This document shows, piece after piece, positions 52,401 to 60,798 of a DNA stretch of 64,000 nt. A program made the position numbers and the translations under genes. The notes beneath the pieces are model-generated. The model saw only the letters and a list, made by a program, of their open reading frames with translations, was not told where the DNA came from and searched no databases. The stretch is taken from contig NZ_JAKRVY010000006.1 of assembly GCF_023638055.1 (NCBI RefSeq), positions 124,001 through 188,000 of the forward strand. Reading direction: 5' to 3'. Numbering within the stretch: position 1 is the stretch's first letter; every line of letters begins with the position of its first letter. The DNA is from Natranaeroarchaeum aerophilus (GTDB lineage: Archaea > Halobacteriota > Halobacteria > Halobacteriales > Natronoarchaeaceae).

Positions 52401-53330
52401 CCGGAAGACGAACAGGTCGACACTCCTGCAGTGGGATCGGACACCGAATCAACGGAAACGGGGGGTGATGGTACTGCTGAGGAATCGACTGATGCTCCAC
52501 AGTCTCCGGAAGCGGCGACGGAGAGCGGAGAGCCGGCCGACAGCGGTGATGCTCCCGTCCCTGACGAGCCGCCAGAACAGAGTACAGAAACACAGGCGTC
52601 TGCAGACACCGACGAGCCGGTTAGCCCCACGTGGGATGACGACACAGGCGGCGATTCTGACGTTGGGGGCGACGACGATTCGGACGGAGAACCTGCCGAC
52701 GACACCGCGAGCGTCTTCGGGGAGACGCCCGAGTCTGGTGTGTTCAGTGAGCGCGACGATCCGGACGGCGGTTCCCTGTTCGATGATCGCGACGAAGCAC
52801 CGTTCGGCGAGGATGCAGGGCCGGTCGAGACCGACGTCGAGCATCCCCAGGAGTCCACGCCAGCAGAACCGGACACAGAACCCGAGGGGGAAGCGGAGCA
52901 GCCCGCGGACGACGAGTCCGAACCGGAGATTACGATCGAAGTTCCGGATGAGGGTGCGGCTACGACAGAGGGCGAGCAAGCGTCTGACACTACCGAATCC
53001 GCCAATGGATCCACGGGGACTGAGACTCCCGACGAACCGGAGGTTGAACCCCCTTCAGAGAGTCCGGCTCCCGTCGAACGGGAGGTCGACCAGTCCAGGG
53101 AGACGGTCGATCCCGACGAGCCCAGCGAACAGGGTACAGAGCCGGATCACCCCGAGGCGGAGGGTGACGAGGACGGTACCGTCTTCGACGAGATCGATAG
53201 CGACGAGGACGGTACCGTCTTCGACGAGATCGATAGCGATGAGGGCGAAGAACACGACGGTGGCGTGATCGACGAGCGGATAGAAGGATTCGAGTACGTC
53301 GACTTCGACGCAGAGGACGGTGAGGACTGA
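49455..53330 (+). CDS. pilB3: Type IV pilus assembly ATPase with long acidic tail
   Basis: 1291 aa, far longer than usual archaeal PilB/GspE proteins. N-terminal acidic region with degenerate repeats (DYLGFDPDTVEG; TYLGFQPDGFTD), a long N-domain, then the motor: AGGTASGKTTS (Walker A, near 537), DTREVELPQRNW (Asp box), YIVMGEIRGEEGR (Walker B, near 608) and a His box (TGHTTYTTFHADS). From about residue 850 to 1291 the chain is disordered and almost only Asp, Glu, Ser, Thr, Pro and Gly, ending in a conserved-looking RIEGFEYVDFDAEDGED. It powers pilus assembly with PilC3, 2 bp downstream. Assigned to the PilB3 branch by context. Confidence 0.93.
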   Translation: MAIDDADQSGSRGFESADESAAPAEDEQESSSDAVRVGEYTWADFMEEFGYGDEVDDLYPDPPEEELGLDSGEDEELEPPKPTGDDWQNTSLDPATYLGFQPDGFTDVVADFAAPWAKDWDRTLWSYIDPMQTAAVKDEYEWEHFKQEFYYEGRGTDVKAPKNSDGEPVPWEPSDYLGFDPDTVEGRLHAGGDRAEILSDLIDERTVNVREEVEEDEFFTTDSGYTTVVNRYDLEKAVPMAKKLHFREENRYWVNKPYAFVILFHSEKENEKKYYLIEPHQNEIEDNLRDFLTGKLRTAIKYADDEIATAGDEESRKDVLDRETKRLLRRYDLFSATADQESGIVDEIKKLMGKDVEDDDEERQLEGIEVRPEPAVLADDPESLTEYQVEKLLYLLKRDFIGYERIDGIKHDINVEDISCDGYNSPVFVYHTDYEQIISNVYHEEDELDDFVVKLAQRSGKGISKRRPQVDATLPDGSRSQLTLGREVSDHGTNYTIRQFKDVPFTPIDLINWNTFSLDEMAFLWLCIENHKSLIFAGGTASGKTTSLNAVSLFIPSNTKIVSIEDTREVELPQRNWIASITRPSFSDDDEGDVDEFDLLEAALRQRPDYIVMGEIRGEEGRTLFQVMSTGHTTYTTFHADSVGEVLKRFTTEPINVSKTMFTALDLVSIQTQTRVQGHKVRRNKELTEVNHYDAENDEINVQDVYQWQAETDEFLKMGESNTLEEIKFDRGWGQERLERELEERRTILAYLIKNDLSEYSKVAATIQAYINDPDTILTLIANGQLEDSLEDLREMESVLIDVDPEKEALVPRPSANEEGMNEATDILERAQESIFEEYRGKTPSGLSTTLDDMAEPEDTEVTGETDEFEFDAADDAFGVDEDSFDFGMDDVDDPGWLSEEDGFFFGGDDVTGEASADAGGADTVATDARDAIENLSAEATDVEDTTESGSDLPATVPDEESEETATADSTAPDASGTAPSPPEDEQVDTPAVGSDTESTETGGDGTAEESTDAPQSPEAATESGEPADSGDAPVPDEPPEQSTETQASADTDEPVSPTWDDDTGGDSDVGGDDDSDGEPADDTASVFGETPESGVFSERDDPDGGSLFDDRDEAPFGEDAGPVETDVEHPQESTPAEPDTEPEGEAEQPADDESEPEITIEVPDEGAATTEGEQASDTTESANGSTGTETPDEPEVEPPSESPAPVEREVDQSRETVDPDEPSEQGTEPDHPEAEGDEDGTVFDEIDSDEDGTVFDEIDSDEGEEHDGGVIDERIEGFEYVDFDAEDGED
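53166..53237 (+). repeat. 36-bp perfect tandem duplication inside pilB3
   Basis: 53166-53201 and 53202-53237 are identical. Each unit encodes DEDGTVFDEIDS. The identity down to third codon positions points to a recent slippage event in the acidic tail. Confidence 0.92.
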
Positions 53331-53332
53331 CG

Positions 53333-55387
53333 ATGAGCCTCGACAGGACTGGGGGCTCCGGTGGCGGCGTTGGCTCCGGTGACGGTCTTGGCGATGCGTT
53401 CTACCCGCTGTACGAGCGACTGTTCGCCGACGATAGCGACTTCGTCGCCGACGTCGAGCAGAAACTGGCCGAGTCCCGGATGCCGTCGACGGTCGAGATG
53501 TACATCTCGCGGGCGCTCGCGATCGGCGTCATCAGCGGCGTCATCCTCTGGGCGCTGGGGACGCTGCTAGGCTACTCACTGGTCGCCATGGGGCTGTTCG
53601 GGCAGGACCCACTGCTTGGCATCCCAATCGCGAACGAGGCCCTGCTGGAACTGGTTATCAGCCTGCGTGTCCCCCTGGTTATCGCCGTTACTGGACTCGT
53701 CTTCGGGACGATCGGGTTTGCAGTCGGCTTTGGCGCACTCGTTGCGGTCCCGTACTCCCGGTCGTCCGCACGGAAACGCGAGATCAACATGCTGTTGCCC
53801 GACGCGGTCTCTTTCATGTACGCCCTCTCGGTGGGGGGGTTGAATCAACTCGAAATCCTCGAAGCGATGGCCAACGCCGAAGACACCTATGGCGAGGTGG
53901 CCCGTGAGTTCCAGACCATCGTGCAGGAAACCGAGTATTTCGATACTGACTACCGGAGTGCGATCCGGAACCAGGCGATGACATCGCCCAGCGACGAGCT
54001 GAGTCAGTTTCTGACGGATATGCTCTCGATCGTCAACAGCGGCGGGGACATGCAGAGCTTCCTCGACGACAAAAAGGAAAAGCACATGCGAACCGCCAAA
54101 CAGCAACAGGAGATGACCCTCGAAACCCTGGAGCTGTTCGGGGAGATGTACATGACGCTCTCCCTGTTCCCGCTCTTGCTAATTATCATTCTCGTCATCA
54201 TGGAAATGATGGGGCAGGACCAGACGATGATGCTGTACGGAACCGTCTACGCGCTGGTCCCCCTGACCGGTCTCGGATTCCTCGTGTTGATCTCGACGGT
54301 CAAAGAAGACGAGCCGGGTGACGGTTATCTCAATCCGGAGGGCTCGAGTCAGTGGGTAAAGGTCGATACTGATACCGGGATTCTCAACCTCGGGTTAGTC
54401 GAGGAGTACACCGGCGAGTTCGGCGTCTTCGACCGCATGAAAGACCGCGAGGGGACCTACGAAACGCTCAAAATCATCCGCCGGCCACATATCTTCTTCA
54501 GGGATAACCCGCTAATGACGCTCGCGCTGACTGTCCCCGTTGCACTCGTCGTCGTCGTCACGGCTCTGGCATCCGGCTCGGTGCCGACCTCGTGGGAGGG
54601 AATGCAAGAGAACGCCGTCTGGGGAACGTTCGCCTACGTCTACCTGCCGCTGTACATCGTTCTTATTCCACTGACGATCTTCTACGAGTGGAACGTCAGA
54701 CACCGAAAGAAGGTGCTCAGCGATATGTCCGACAGTCTCCGAAAGCTTTCCAGTGCGAACGACACGGGGATGACGCTCCTGGAGTCCTTTAGCACGGTCT
54801 CGGATACGTCCTCGGGCAAGCTCGCCACGGAGTTCGAGACGATGTACGCGAAGGTCAACTACGGGATGAGTCTCCGGGATGCCCTCGTGGAGTTCAACAA
54901 CAAGTACCACATGCCGCGGATGGCCCGGACCATCAAACTCATCAGCAAGGCTCAGGAGGCCTCCAGCCAGATCACCGACGTGCTCACGACGGCTGCACAG
55001 GCCAGCGAGAACCAGGACGATATCGAGCGCGAGCGTCGCTCCCGGACCCTGATGCAGGTCGTCATCATTATCATGACCTACCTGACGCTGCTGGCCGTGA
55101 TGGCGATCCTCCAGACCCAGTTCCTCGACGTGATGGCCGGCCTGACAGAGGGTGCGGCCGATGCTGGCGAACTTGACGGGGCTGGTGCTGGCGGTGGTCC
55201 CGAGGCACTTGGCTCGGACGTCGACACGCAGCTCATGTCGATGTTGTTCCTGCACGCGGTGACGATGCAGGCGATCCTCTCGGGGATGATCAGCGGCTAC
55301 ATCCGCGACGCCGAGATCCTCAGCGGGATGAAGTTCGTGATCGTCCTCATGACAATCGCACTGGTGACCTGGATGTTGATCACCTAA
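53333..55387 (+). CDS. pilC3: Type IV pilus membrane platform protein
   Basis: 684 aa, TadC/GspF family with two T2SSF domains. Hydrophobic helices appear near 60-85, 105-145, 270-300, 390-440 and 570-600, and a C-terminal pair near 630-680. The repeated helical signature is seen in PDAVSFMYALSVGGLNQLEILEA and in SDSLRKLSSANDTGMTLLES. It anchors the pilus and the PilB3 ATPase in the membrane. It starts 2 bp after pilB3 and ends 1 bp before the next gene. Confidence 0.93.
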   Translation: MSLDRTGGSGGGVGSGDGLGDAFYPLYERLFADDSDFVADVEQKLAESRMPSTVEMYISRALAIGVISGVILWALGTLLGYSLVAMGLFGQDPLLGIPIANEALLELVISLRVPLVIAVTGLVFGTIGFAVGFGALVAVPYSRSSARKREINMLLPDAVSFMYALSVGGLNQLEILEAMANAEDTYGEVAREFQTIVQETEYFDTDYRSAIRNQAMTSPSDELSQFLTDMLSIVNSGGDMQSFLDDKKEKHMRTAKQQQEMTLETLELFGEMYMTLSLFPLLLIIILVIMEMMGQDQTMMLYGTVYALVPLTGLGFLVLISTVKEDEPGDGYLNPEGSSQWVKVDTDTGILNLGLVEEYTGEFGVFDRMKDREGTYETLKIIRRPHIFFRDNPLMTLALTVPVALVVVVTALASGSVPTSWEGMQENAVWGTFAYVYLPLYIVLIPLTIFYEWNVRHRKKVLSDMSDSLRKLSSANDTGMTLLESFSTVSDTSSGKLATEFETMYAKVNYGMSLRDALVEFNNKYHMPRMARTIKLISKAQEASSQITDVLTTAAQASENQDDIERERRSRTLMQVVIIIMTYLTLLAVMAILQTQFLDVMAGLTEGAADAGELDGAGAGGGPEALGSDVDTQLMSMLFLHAVTMQAILSGMISGYIRDAEILSGMKFVIVLMTIALVTWMLIT

Positions 55388-55388
55388 C

Positions 55389-55865
55389 ATGGCGGGAACG
55401 ACGAACTTCTGGACCGAAGAACGCGCCCAGACCGCCCAGGACTTTGCGATCGGTATCAGCATCTTCCTGCTGGTCGTCGGCGCGGTGTTTGCGTACTTCC
55501 CGACGCTGTTTACCCCCTACGGACAGGCGATTCAGGGTGAGGATACCAGTGCGCAGGCCGAACGTGTTGGGATGTTGATCGTCGATGGTGAAGAGGATCG
55601 AAATGTCCTCACTGACGAGTCGTGGGTTGACGAAGAGGGTGGACAACTTCAGCAAGATTTCGGGCTAGCCTCTACGTCTCAAGTCGAAATTACATTAACT
55701 GAATTGGAACCAGACGGTGAGGAGAGAGCAAGAGGGGGCCACGAACATCAGGAACAGGATGCGTCGTCTATCTCCCGGATCGTACAGGTTAATCACGAAG
55801 AGTTTGGCGACGTTAATGAGGATGATTGCGATCCAGCCTGCCGACTCACAGTGAGGGTCTGGTAA
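55389..55865 (+). CDS. Pilus-operon protein with prepilin-like N-terminus (DUF7287-like)
   Basis: 158 aa. ERAQTAQDFAIGISIFLLVV is a short charged lead, a helix-start motif and a hydrophobic segment (about 18-40), as in minor pilins processed by PibD or anchored directly. The outer domain is acidic; two Cys sit near the end (DDCDPACRL). First of five small genes behind pilC3. Family label from recall of the conserved haloarchaeal order. Confidence 0.8.
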   Translation: MAGTTNFWTEERAQTAQDFAIGISIFLLVVGAVFAYFPTLFTPYGQAIQGEDTSAQAERVGMLIVDGEEDRNVLTDESWVDEEGGQLQQDFGLASTSQVEITLTELEPDGEERARGGHEHQEQDASSISRIVQVNHEEFGDVNEDDCDPACRLTVRVW

Positions 55866-55867
55866 TC

Positions 55868-56458
55868 ATGTCGGACACACGCGGACAGGCGTTCACGCTC
55901 GAAGGCGTCATTGGTGCGATGATACTGCTGACTGCTGTCCTCTTCGCGCTCAACTCCGCCGTGTTACTCCCCTCGACCGGCGAGACCGGGAATCAGGCCC
56001 AGATCGAACAGGAGGCGAAAGACATCATGCAGATCGCTGCCGACGAAGAGCTGCTCTCGGAGACGGTACGGTGTTACGACACGGAGAGTGAGGGATGGTT
56101 CGGAGGAACCGGTCCATCGACGGCACCGCCCGACAACGAGTTCGGGACGATGCTCGAAGAGACATTTGGGGACCGCGATCGATCGTACAACGTCGAGTTT
56201 GCTGACGGAGAGACAAGCTACGACGACGACGCCAGTCGAATCGTCTATCAGGGTGCGTCGACGCGGGACGGCGTCAGTGTGACTCGCACGGTGACTCTGT
56301 ATAACGATGACTCCCTCATCGAGAATGACGGATGTAATCCCAGCGGTGGGGACGATCTCGGTGAATTAGATCAGGAAGATACACCGTACCCGATCAGCGA
56401 TACAGATGACACGGAACAGATCTACAACGTCGTCGAGGTGCGACTGACGATCCGATAA
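55868..56458 (+). CDS. Pilus-operon protein with prepilin-like N-terminus (DUF7288-like)
   Basis: 196 aa from ATG 55868 (MSDTRGQAFTLEGVIG). The RGQAFTLE start with a hydrophobic helix (about 10-32) is a prepilin-like signal; the rest is an acidic, beta-rich outer domain ending in NVVEVRLTIR. It follows the previous gene by 2 bp. Likely a minor pilin or pseudopilin of the PilB3-PilC3 system. Confidence 0.82.
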   Translation: MSDTRGQAFTLEGVIGAMILLTAVLFALNSAVLLPSTGETGNQAQIEQEAKDIMQIAADEELLSETVRCYDTESEGWFGGTGPSTAPPDNEFGTMLEETFGDRDRSYNVEFADGETSYDDDASRIVYQGASTRDGVSVTRTVTLYNDDSLIENDGCNPSGGDDLGELDQEDTPYPISDTDDTEQIYNVVEVRLTIR

Positions 56459-56460
56459 CC

Positions 56461-56895
56461 ATGATGGGACACACTGATGACCGAGGACAGCTCATCCTCG
56501 CCGGAGCAGTCGTCTTTTCGCTCGTACTGATCGGTATCGTGGTCGTCTTCTCGACGACGTTATTTACTGCGAATATGGCGTCGAGTTCGGCGAATGCGGG
56601 GGTGTCAGATGCGGGAGCGTTGGAGTCGGATGTCGAGCGGACCGTACTCGAGTACGCCGACCGAGTGAACGACGATGAGTACGATGTGGATGACTTCGAG
56701 GACGATATCGAAGACGAGTATCCAGAGCTACTTGCCGAACGGTACGCCGAGTCCGGACCTACCATTGCCGATGTAAGTATTGATGCAGAAACAGATGAAG
56801 ATGAAAATGAAATTGAGAGTGCTACAGTCACTGTAGTCTACGAAACACGATCGGCGACGATCGATCGAGAGATTGAGTTGGAGGACCTCAACTAA
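56461..56895 (+). CDS. Pilus-operon protein with prepilin-like N-terminus (DUF7261-like)
   Basis: 144 aa. Signal DDRGQLILAGAVVFSLVLIG with cleavage likely after RG and a helix to about residue 35; then an acidic helical region (DDFEDDIEDEYPELLAERYAE) and a strand-rich end. It overlaps the next gene by one base (TAATG). Presumed pilin-like subunit. Confidence 0.82.
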   Translation: MMGHTDDRGQLILAGAVVFSLVLIGIVVVFSTTLFTANMASSSANAGVSDAGALESDVERTVLEYADRVNDDEYDVDDFEDDIEDEYPELLAERYAESGPTIADVSIDAETDEDENEIESATVTVVYETRSATIDREIELEDLN

Positions 56896-57392
56896 TGAGC
56901 CGAAAACAATCCTTCCCCGCCGACCGCCGCGCCGTCTCGGTGACGATCACGCACGTCCTCACGATCGGGATCACGACGATCCTGATTTCGGGGCTGTTGA
57001 TCGGGACGGGGACGCTTCTGGATAGCCAGAAGGATCGGGCGACCTACGATGAGAAGTCGACGATCGGTGATCGTCTGGCAGGCGAGATTACGGCAGTGGA
57101 TCAGGCGGCACAGCAGGAGTCGGACGGAGAGATAACGGTTCGGACCGAACATCCGCGACGGCTCTCGGGCGGGCAGTATTTCGTCACGCTAATTGACGAC
57201 TGCAAGGTCTGGGAGGGCTCGGGAACAAACCCAGATCGCTACTGTCTTGAACTCGAATCGGGACAGACAGACAGCGTCGAGGTGCCGCTTGTTATTGAAT
57301 CTGACGTTGATACTGGCTCACCGGTACAGGGCGGCGAGATCTGGATCCATCACGACGGCGACAATCTAGAACTACGGAATGATCGGCCATGA
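56895..57392 (+). CDS. Pilus-operon protein with prepilin-like N-terminus (DUF7266-like)
   Basis: 165 aa. ADRRAVSVTITHVLTIGITT is close to the RAVS-type archaeal pilin signal; one hydrophobic helix (about 15-40), then an outer domain with strands (GEITVRTEHPRRLSGGQYFVTL, GGEIWIHHDGDNLEL) and a Cys pair. It overlaps the next gene by four bases (ATGA). Confidence 0.83.
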   Translation: MSRKQSFPADRRAVSVTITHVLTIGITTILISGLLIGTGTLLDSQKDRATYDEKSTIGDRLAGEITAVDQAAQQESDGEITVRTEHPRRLSGGQYFVTLIDDCKVWEGSGTNPDRYCLELESGQTDSVEVPLVIESDVDTGSPVQGGEIWIHHDGDNLELRNDRP

Positions 57393-58186
57393 CATTTGGA
57401 CCCGACTCCACTGACACCCCATCGGCGCGCGACCGCGCAGTCAGCGACCTGCTCGCCTTTGTGCTCGTCTTTGGTATCATCATCACCTCGGTCGGCGTCG
57501 TCTACATCTTTGGTCTCGGTGCGCTCGGCGACGCGCAGGCGGCCCAGCAGGACCGCAACGCCGAACGCGCCTTCTCCTCGATGGGGGCGTCGTTCAACGA
57601 TCTCCAGACGAATCGCGGTCAGGAGCGACTGGCCGAGTTGAATCCACGGGGTGCGCGGATGAGTATCGATGAGTCTTCTCCAACAATTTCGGTTGATGGA
57701 ATAAGTGAACTGAACGATCAAGATATGGGTGCGATGCACTATGACAACGATAACACCCGCATTTCGTACGAACTCGGGGCTGTATTCCGCTCTGACGACG
57801 AAAACAGCGTAATGATCCGTGAGCCGGAGTTCGTCTGTCGGCAACTCGAAGACCCCGATGAGACTCGTGCGATCGTCTCTTTTGTTGACGCCAGTATCGA
57901 GGGAGACGGTCCTACGGCGGTCGGCAGCGAGAGCACGATGCAGATCGGTGCGATACAGGAGGAGCAACAGGCGCACACACACGATAACGAAATTGAGATC
58001 ACTATTGAGGGATCCTCACATGCTGACGCGTGGGCTCGATACTTCGATGCCAACGACTGGGAAGGTGACTTCAATGATATTGAGTCCGGAGATGAGGTTA
58101 CTGCAACGTGTGAGAATCCTTCCGCTGACAAGGTTGTGGTCCGCAGCACGGAAGTCGATCTCAGCCTCGAACGTGGCGACAGTTAA
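57389..58186 (+). CDS. Pilus-operon protein with RAVS-type pilin N-terminus (DUF7289-like)
   Basis: 265 aa, the largest of the five. ARDRAVSDLLAFVLVFGIII is an archaeal pilin-type signal followed by one helix (to about 45); the outer domain is acidic and probably the main exposed part. It is the last gene of the operon and is convergent with the HEAT-repeat gene 12 bp away. Confidence 0.83.
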   Translation: MTFGPDSTDTPSARDRAVSDLLAFVLVFGIIITSVGVVYIFGLGALGDAQAAQQDRNAERAFSSMGASFNDLQTNRGQERLAELNPRGARMSIDESSPTISVDGISELNDQDMGAMHYDNDNTRISYELGAVFRSDDENSVMIREPEFVCRQLEDPDETRAIVSFVDASIEGDGPTAVGSESTMQIGAIQEEQQAHTHDNEIEITIEGSSHADAWARYFDANDWEGDFNDIESGDEVTATCENPSADKVVVRSTEVDLSLERGDS

Positions 58187-58198
58187 GATTGAACCCCT

Positions 58199-59431
58199 TC
58201 AGACCGCCTTTTCAGCTTCCGCCTGCACCAGATACGCCCGGTCGTCGCTGTACTGGCTGACCTCCTCCAGCGCGTCTTCGGTGCCGATCTGGTTGAGCGC
58301 CCACGCCGCGCTGGCGCGAACGGTGTCGGAGTCGTCCTCGGCGAGCGTGTCGGCGAGCGGCTCTATCGCGCGGGTATCGCCGATCAGACCGAGTGCGCGC
58401 GCGCCGCGACTGCGGAGCTCCTCGGTGTCGGAGTCGAGCTTCTGGGCAACGGCTTCCGTCGCGTCCTCGGAGCCGATCTCGCCCAGCGCCTTGATGACGA
58501 CCTTCTGGAGGCCGGGATTGCCGTCGCCGTCGATGTACTCGACAAGCATCTCGACTGGTTCCTCGGAGCCGATCTTGCCGAGAATACGGATGGCGTCCTG
58601 ATCGCGCTTCTGGGCGCGCTCCATCATGGGCTCGACGGCCTCCTCGCGGCCCATCCGTTCGAGGGCTTCGAGGCAGTGTTCTTCCATGAAATCCGAATCG
58701 AGCAGGTCGAGCGCGATGAGGATCTTCTCGACATCGCCGCGCTTCTCGAACACCTTCAGCGAGTGCCATTCGGGCGGGAAGTCCTTGCGATGGTCCAGCA
58801 CGTCGTAGAAACCGTGGTGGTCGAGCTTTTCGCGAACCGAGAGGTCACTCCACGTCTCGGCGGCGTCGATATCGTCGACGAGCGTTTCGGCCGCTTCGAG
58901 CAGCGTGCCGATTGCCTCCTCGTCGGCGTCGGCGTCCAGCCCGGTCGACTCGATGGCGTCGGCAGCGTCTTCGAGCCCCGCGACGAAGTCCTCGATCTCC
59001 GGTTCAGCGGCGAGTTCGAGGCCAGCATCGAGTTCGTCATTGACGCCATCGAGGAACCGTTCGACCGCGCTCTCGATCTCATCGAGACCGGCCTCGGTCC
59101 ACTCCGCGCTCTCGATCTCCTCGATCGCAGCGTCGATCTCCTCGATGACGTCCTCGTCGTATGGACCGCGTGCTTCTTCGAGCTGGTCTTCGAGCTCCGC
59201 TTTCTCGTCTTCGAGTTCCTCCGCCGGAGGTTCCTCGTCTTCGTCGTCCGGCTCGGGGAGATCAGCTGTTTCGAGATCGGTTTCGAGCGCGTTCAGTTCG
59301 CTCTCTATCTCGTCGAGATCGATTTCGGTTTCTGCCTCGTCGAGTTGTTCCTCGATCGCCGAGAGCCGTTCCCGGAGCTGTTCGATCGTGACCTCTGCCT
59401 CGCCGTCGTCGCCGGTATCATCGTCACTCAT
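58199..59431 (-). CDS. HEAT-repeat protein with acidic coiled-coil N-terminus
   Basis: 410 aa. The first ~220 residues are highly acidic with heptads (AEVTIEQLRERLSAIEEQLDE; EIDLDEIESELNALETDLE). The C-terminal half carries about five HEAT/PBS-lyase-like repeats with the pattern A-I-x-x-L-G-x-I-G-x-x-x-A (IRILGKIGSEEPVEMLVEYI; VIKALGEIGSEDATEAVAQK; ALGLIGDTRAIEPLADTL). It is a protein-binding scaffold; partner unknown. Convergent with the pilus operon. Confidence 0.87.
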   Translation of the reverse strand: MSDDDTGDDGEAEVTIEQLRERLSAIEEQLDEAETEIDLDEIESELNALETDLETADLPEPDDEDEEPPAEELEDEKAELEDQLEEARGPYDEDVIEEIDAAIEEIESAEWTEAGLDEIESAVERFLDGVNDELDAGLELAAEPEIEDFVAGLEDAADAIESTGLDADADEEAIGTLLEAAETLVDDIDAAETWSDLSVREKLDHHGFYDVLDHRKDFPPEWHSLKVFEKRGDVEKILIALDLLDSDFMEEHCLEALERMGREEAVEPMMERAQKRDQDAIRILGKIGSEEPVEMLVEYIDGDGNPGLQKVVIKALGEIGSEDATEAVAQKLDSDTEELRSRGARALGLIGDTRAIEPLADTLAEDDSDTVRASAAWALNQIGTEDALEEVSQYSDDRAYLVQAEAEKAV

Positions 59432-59508
59432 GTAGACCCCTCCATGCCCTGCCCGCTACGTCGGAGCGTGACCGGACTCATATAGCTCTATATCTTGGCG
59501 TAGGCCTT

Positions 59509-60222
59509 CTAAGCGTTTCCGTTTGTGCCCGACACATCGTCGCGCCAGTAGAACCGCGGCCCGAGAGTCAGATACGCCAGTCCGAGGATCAACAGGGCGT
59601 ACGGAAAGGTGCGTCCGGCCCACGTCGGGATCAGGATCGCGAGCGCGTGGGTGACGCCCATTATAAACGCATCACGGGCGAGTAGATCCGGATACTCGAT
59701 CGGCGCGACCATGAGATAACAGAACAGTGCCGTTGCCCCGAGCAGATAGTACGGGTCACCGAGCCCAGCGAGAATCGCTGCACCGATGATCGTCGCAGCA
59801 AGCGTCGTCTGTACTCCTTCGGTGTAGGAATCGCGCGTGTCGTAGGCGGTGTACATCCCAAGCCGAAGCACTGCCATCGCGACGAACAGGGCAGGTAGTC
59901 CGAATACCAGCGCCGCTTCGGGAGTCAGTGCGGGACCGCCTACGGCCAGCCCGTCGCGGGCAACCACGAAGACGATGACTGCGGGGGCGACGGAGAACGA
60001 TGCCACGTCCGCGAGCGAATCGAGGTACTCGCCAGCCGGTGAGCCGCCGTACGCGCGCGCAACGACGCCGTCAAGGCCGTCAGCGATCGCGGCCAGCAGG
60101 AGCAGTCGTGCCGCGGCCATCGGATCCGAAAAGGCGACCACCACGGTCAGAAATCCCAGTGCAGCGTTGGAGATGGTCACTGCGTCGGCGAGACTCATCC
60201 GGCCGACGAAACGTGGCTGCAT
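59509..60222 (-). CDS. pssA: Archaetidylserine synthase (CDP-alcohol phosphatidyltransferase)
   Basis: 237 aa from ATG 60222 (MQPRFVGRMSLADAV). CDP-alcohol motif DGLDGVVARAYGG then GEYLDSLADVASF gives the Asp set of the family. About six transmembrane helices. It attaches serine to CDP-archaeol. In haloarchaea this type of PssA works with PssD and ArtA in C-terminal anchoring of surface proteins; partners are not in this window. Upstream start 60321 rejected. Confidence 0.88.
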   Translation of the reverse strand: MQPRFVGRMSLADAVTISNAALGFLTVVVAFSDPMAAARLLLLAAIADGLDGVVARAYGGSPAGEYLDSLADVASFSVAPAVIVFVVARDGLAVGGPALTPEAALVFGLPALFVAMAVLRLGMYTAYDTRDSYTEGVQTTLAATIIGAAILAGLGDPYYLLGATALFCYLMVAPIEYPDLLARDAFIMGVTHALAILIPTWAGRTFPYALLILGLAYLTLGPRFYWRDDVSGTNGNA

Positions 60223-60337
60223 ATGCCCGTGAAATGCCCAGACGTAACTTACGTTTTTACATTCGACCCGACGGGGAGTGGCGAACAGATCCCGATAGAT
60301 CGGGCGACCTATATTCTTCAAATCCTCATCTGTTCGT

Positions 60338-60751
60338 ATGGAGCGCCGGACCTATCTCGCCACGCTTGGCGCTGGGACGCTCGCCGGGCTTGCTGGCTGT
60401 ACAGCCTTCGGCGACGCCGAGTACGACATCGGGATGACTGCCAACGGGTTCACGCCCGAGACCTACGAGGCGTCGGTCGGCGAGACCGTCGTCTGGCGAA
60501 ACACGAGCTCACGCGCCCATACCGTGACCGCCTACGAAAACGCGATTCCCGACGGCGCAGACTACTTCGCCTCGGGCGGGTACGAGAGCGAGGAGGCCGC
60601 TCGGGACTCGTGGCACAGGGATCTTGGAGGAAATATCGACGTTCAGAGTACATATCGGTCCACCTTCGAGGTCCCCGGTGAGTACAACTACGTCTGTATT
60701 CCACACGAGCGTGGCGGGATGGTTGGGGTCGTGGTCGTCACTGACGACTGA
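60338..60751 (+). CDS. Halocyanin-like blue copper lipoprotein
   Basis: 137 aa. Tat signal RRTYLAT, lipobox LAGC with Cys21, then a plastocyanin fold. Type 1 copper ligands are visible: His in SSRAHTVTAYE, and Cys, His and Met in YVCIPHERGGMVG. It carries electrons at the outside of the membrane, donor and acceptor unknown. Divergent from pssA. Confidence 0.93.
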   Translation: MERRTYLATLGAGTLAGLAGCTAFGDAEYDIGMTANGFTPETYEASVGETVVWRNTSSRAHTVTAYENAIPDGADYFASGGYESEEAARDSWHRDLGGNIDVQSTYRSTFEVPGEYNYVCIPHERGGMVGVVVVTDD

Positions 60752-60798
60752 GCATTGTCACCTGTCGGTACTGCTCACAAAAATTTCGAGCGCTACCG

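Noticed and set aside
51656-53014. Long Ser-rich frame antisense to pilB3
   Set aside because: Reverse complement of the Asp/Glu/Thr/Pro tail; no motif and inside a certain gene.
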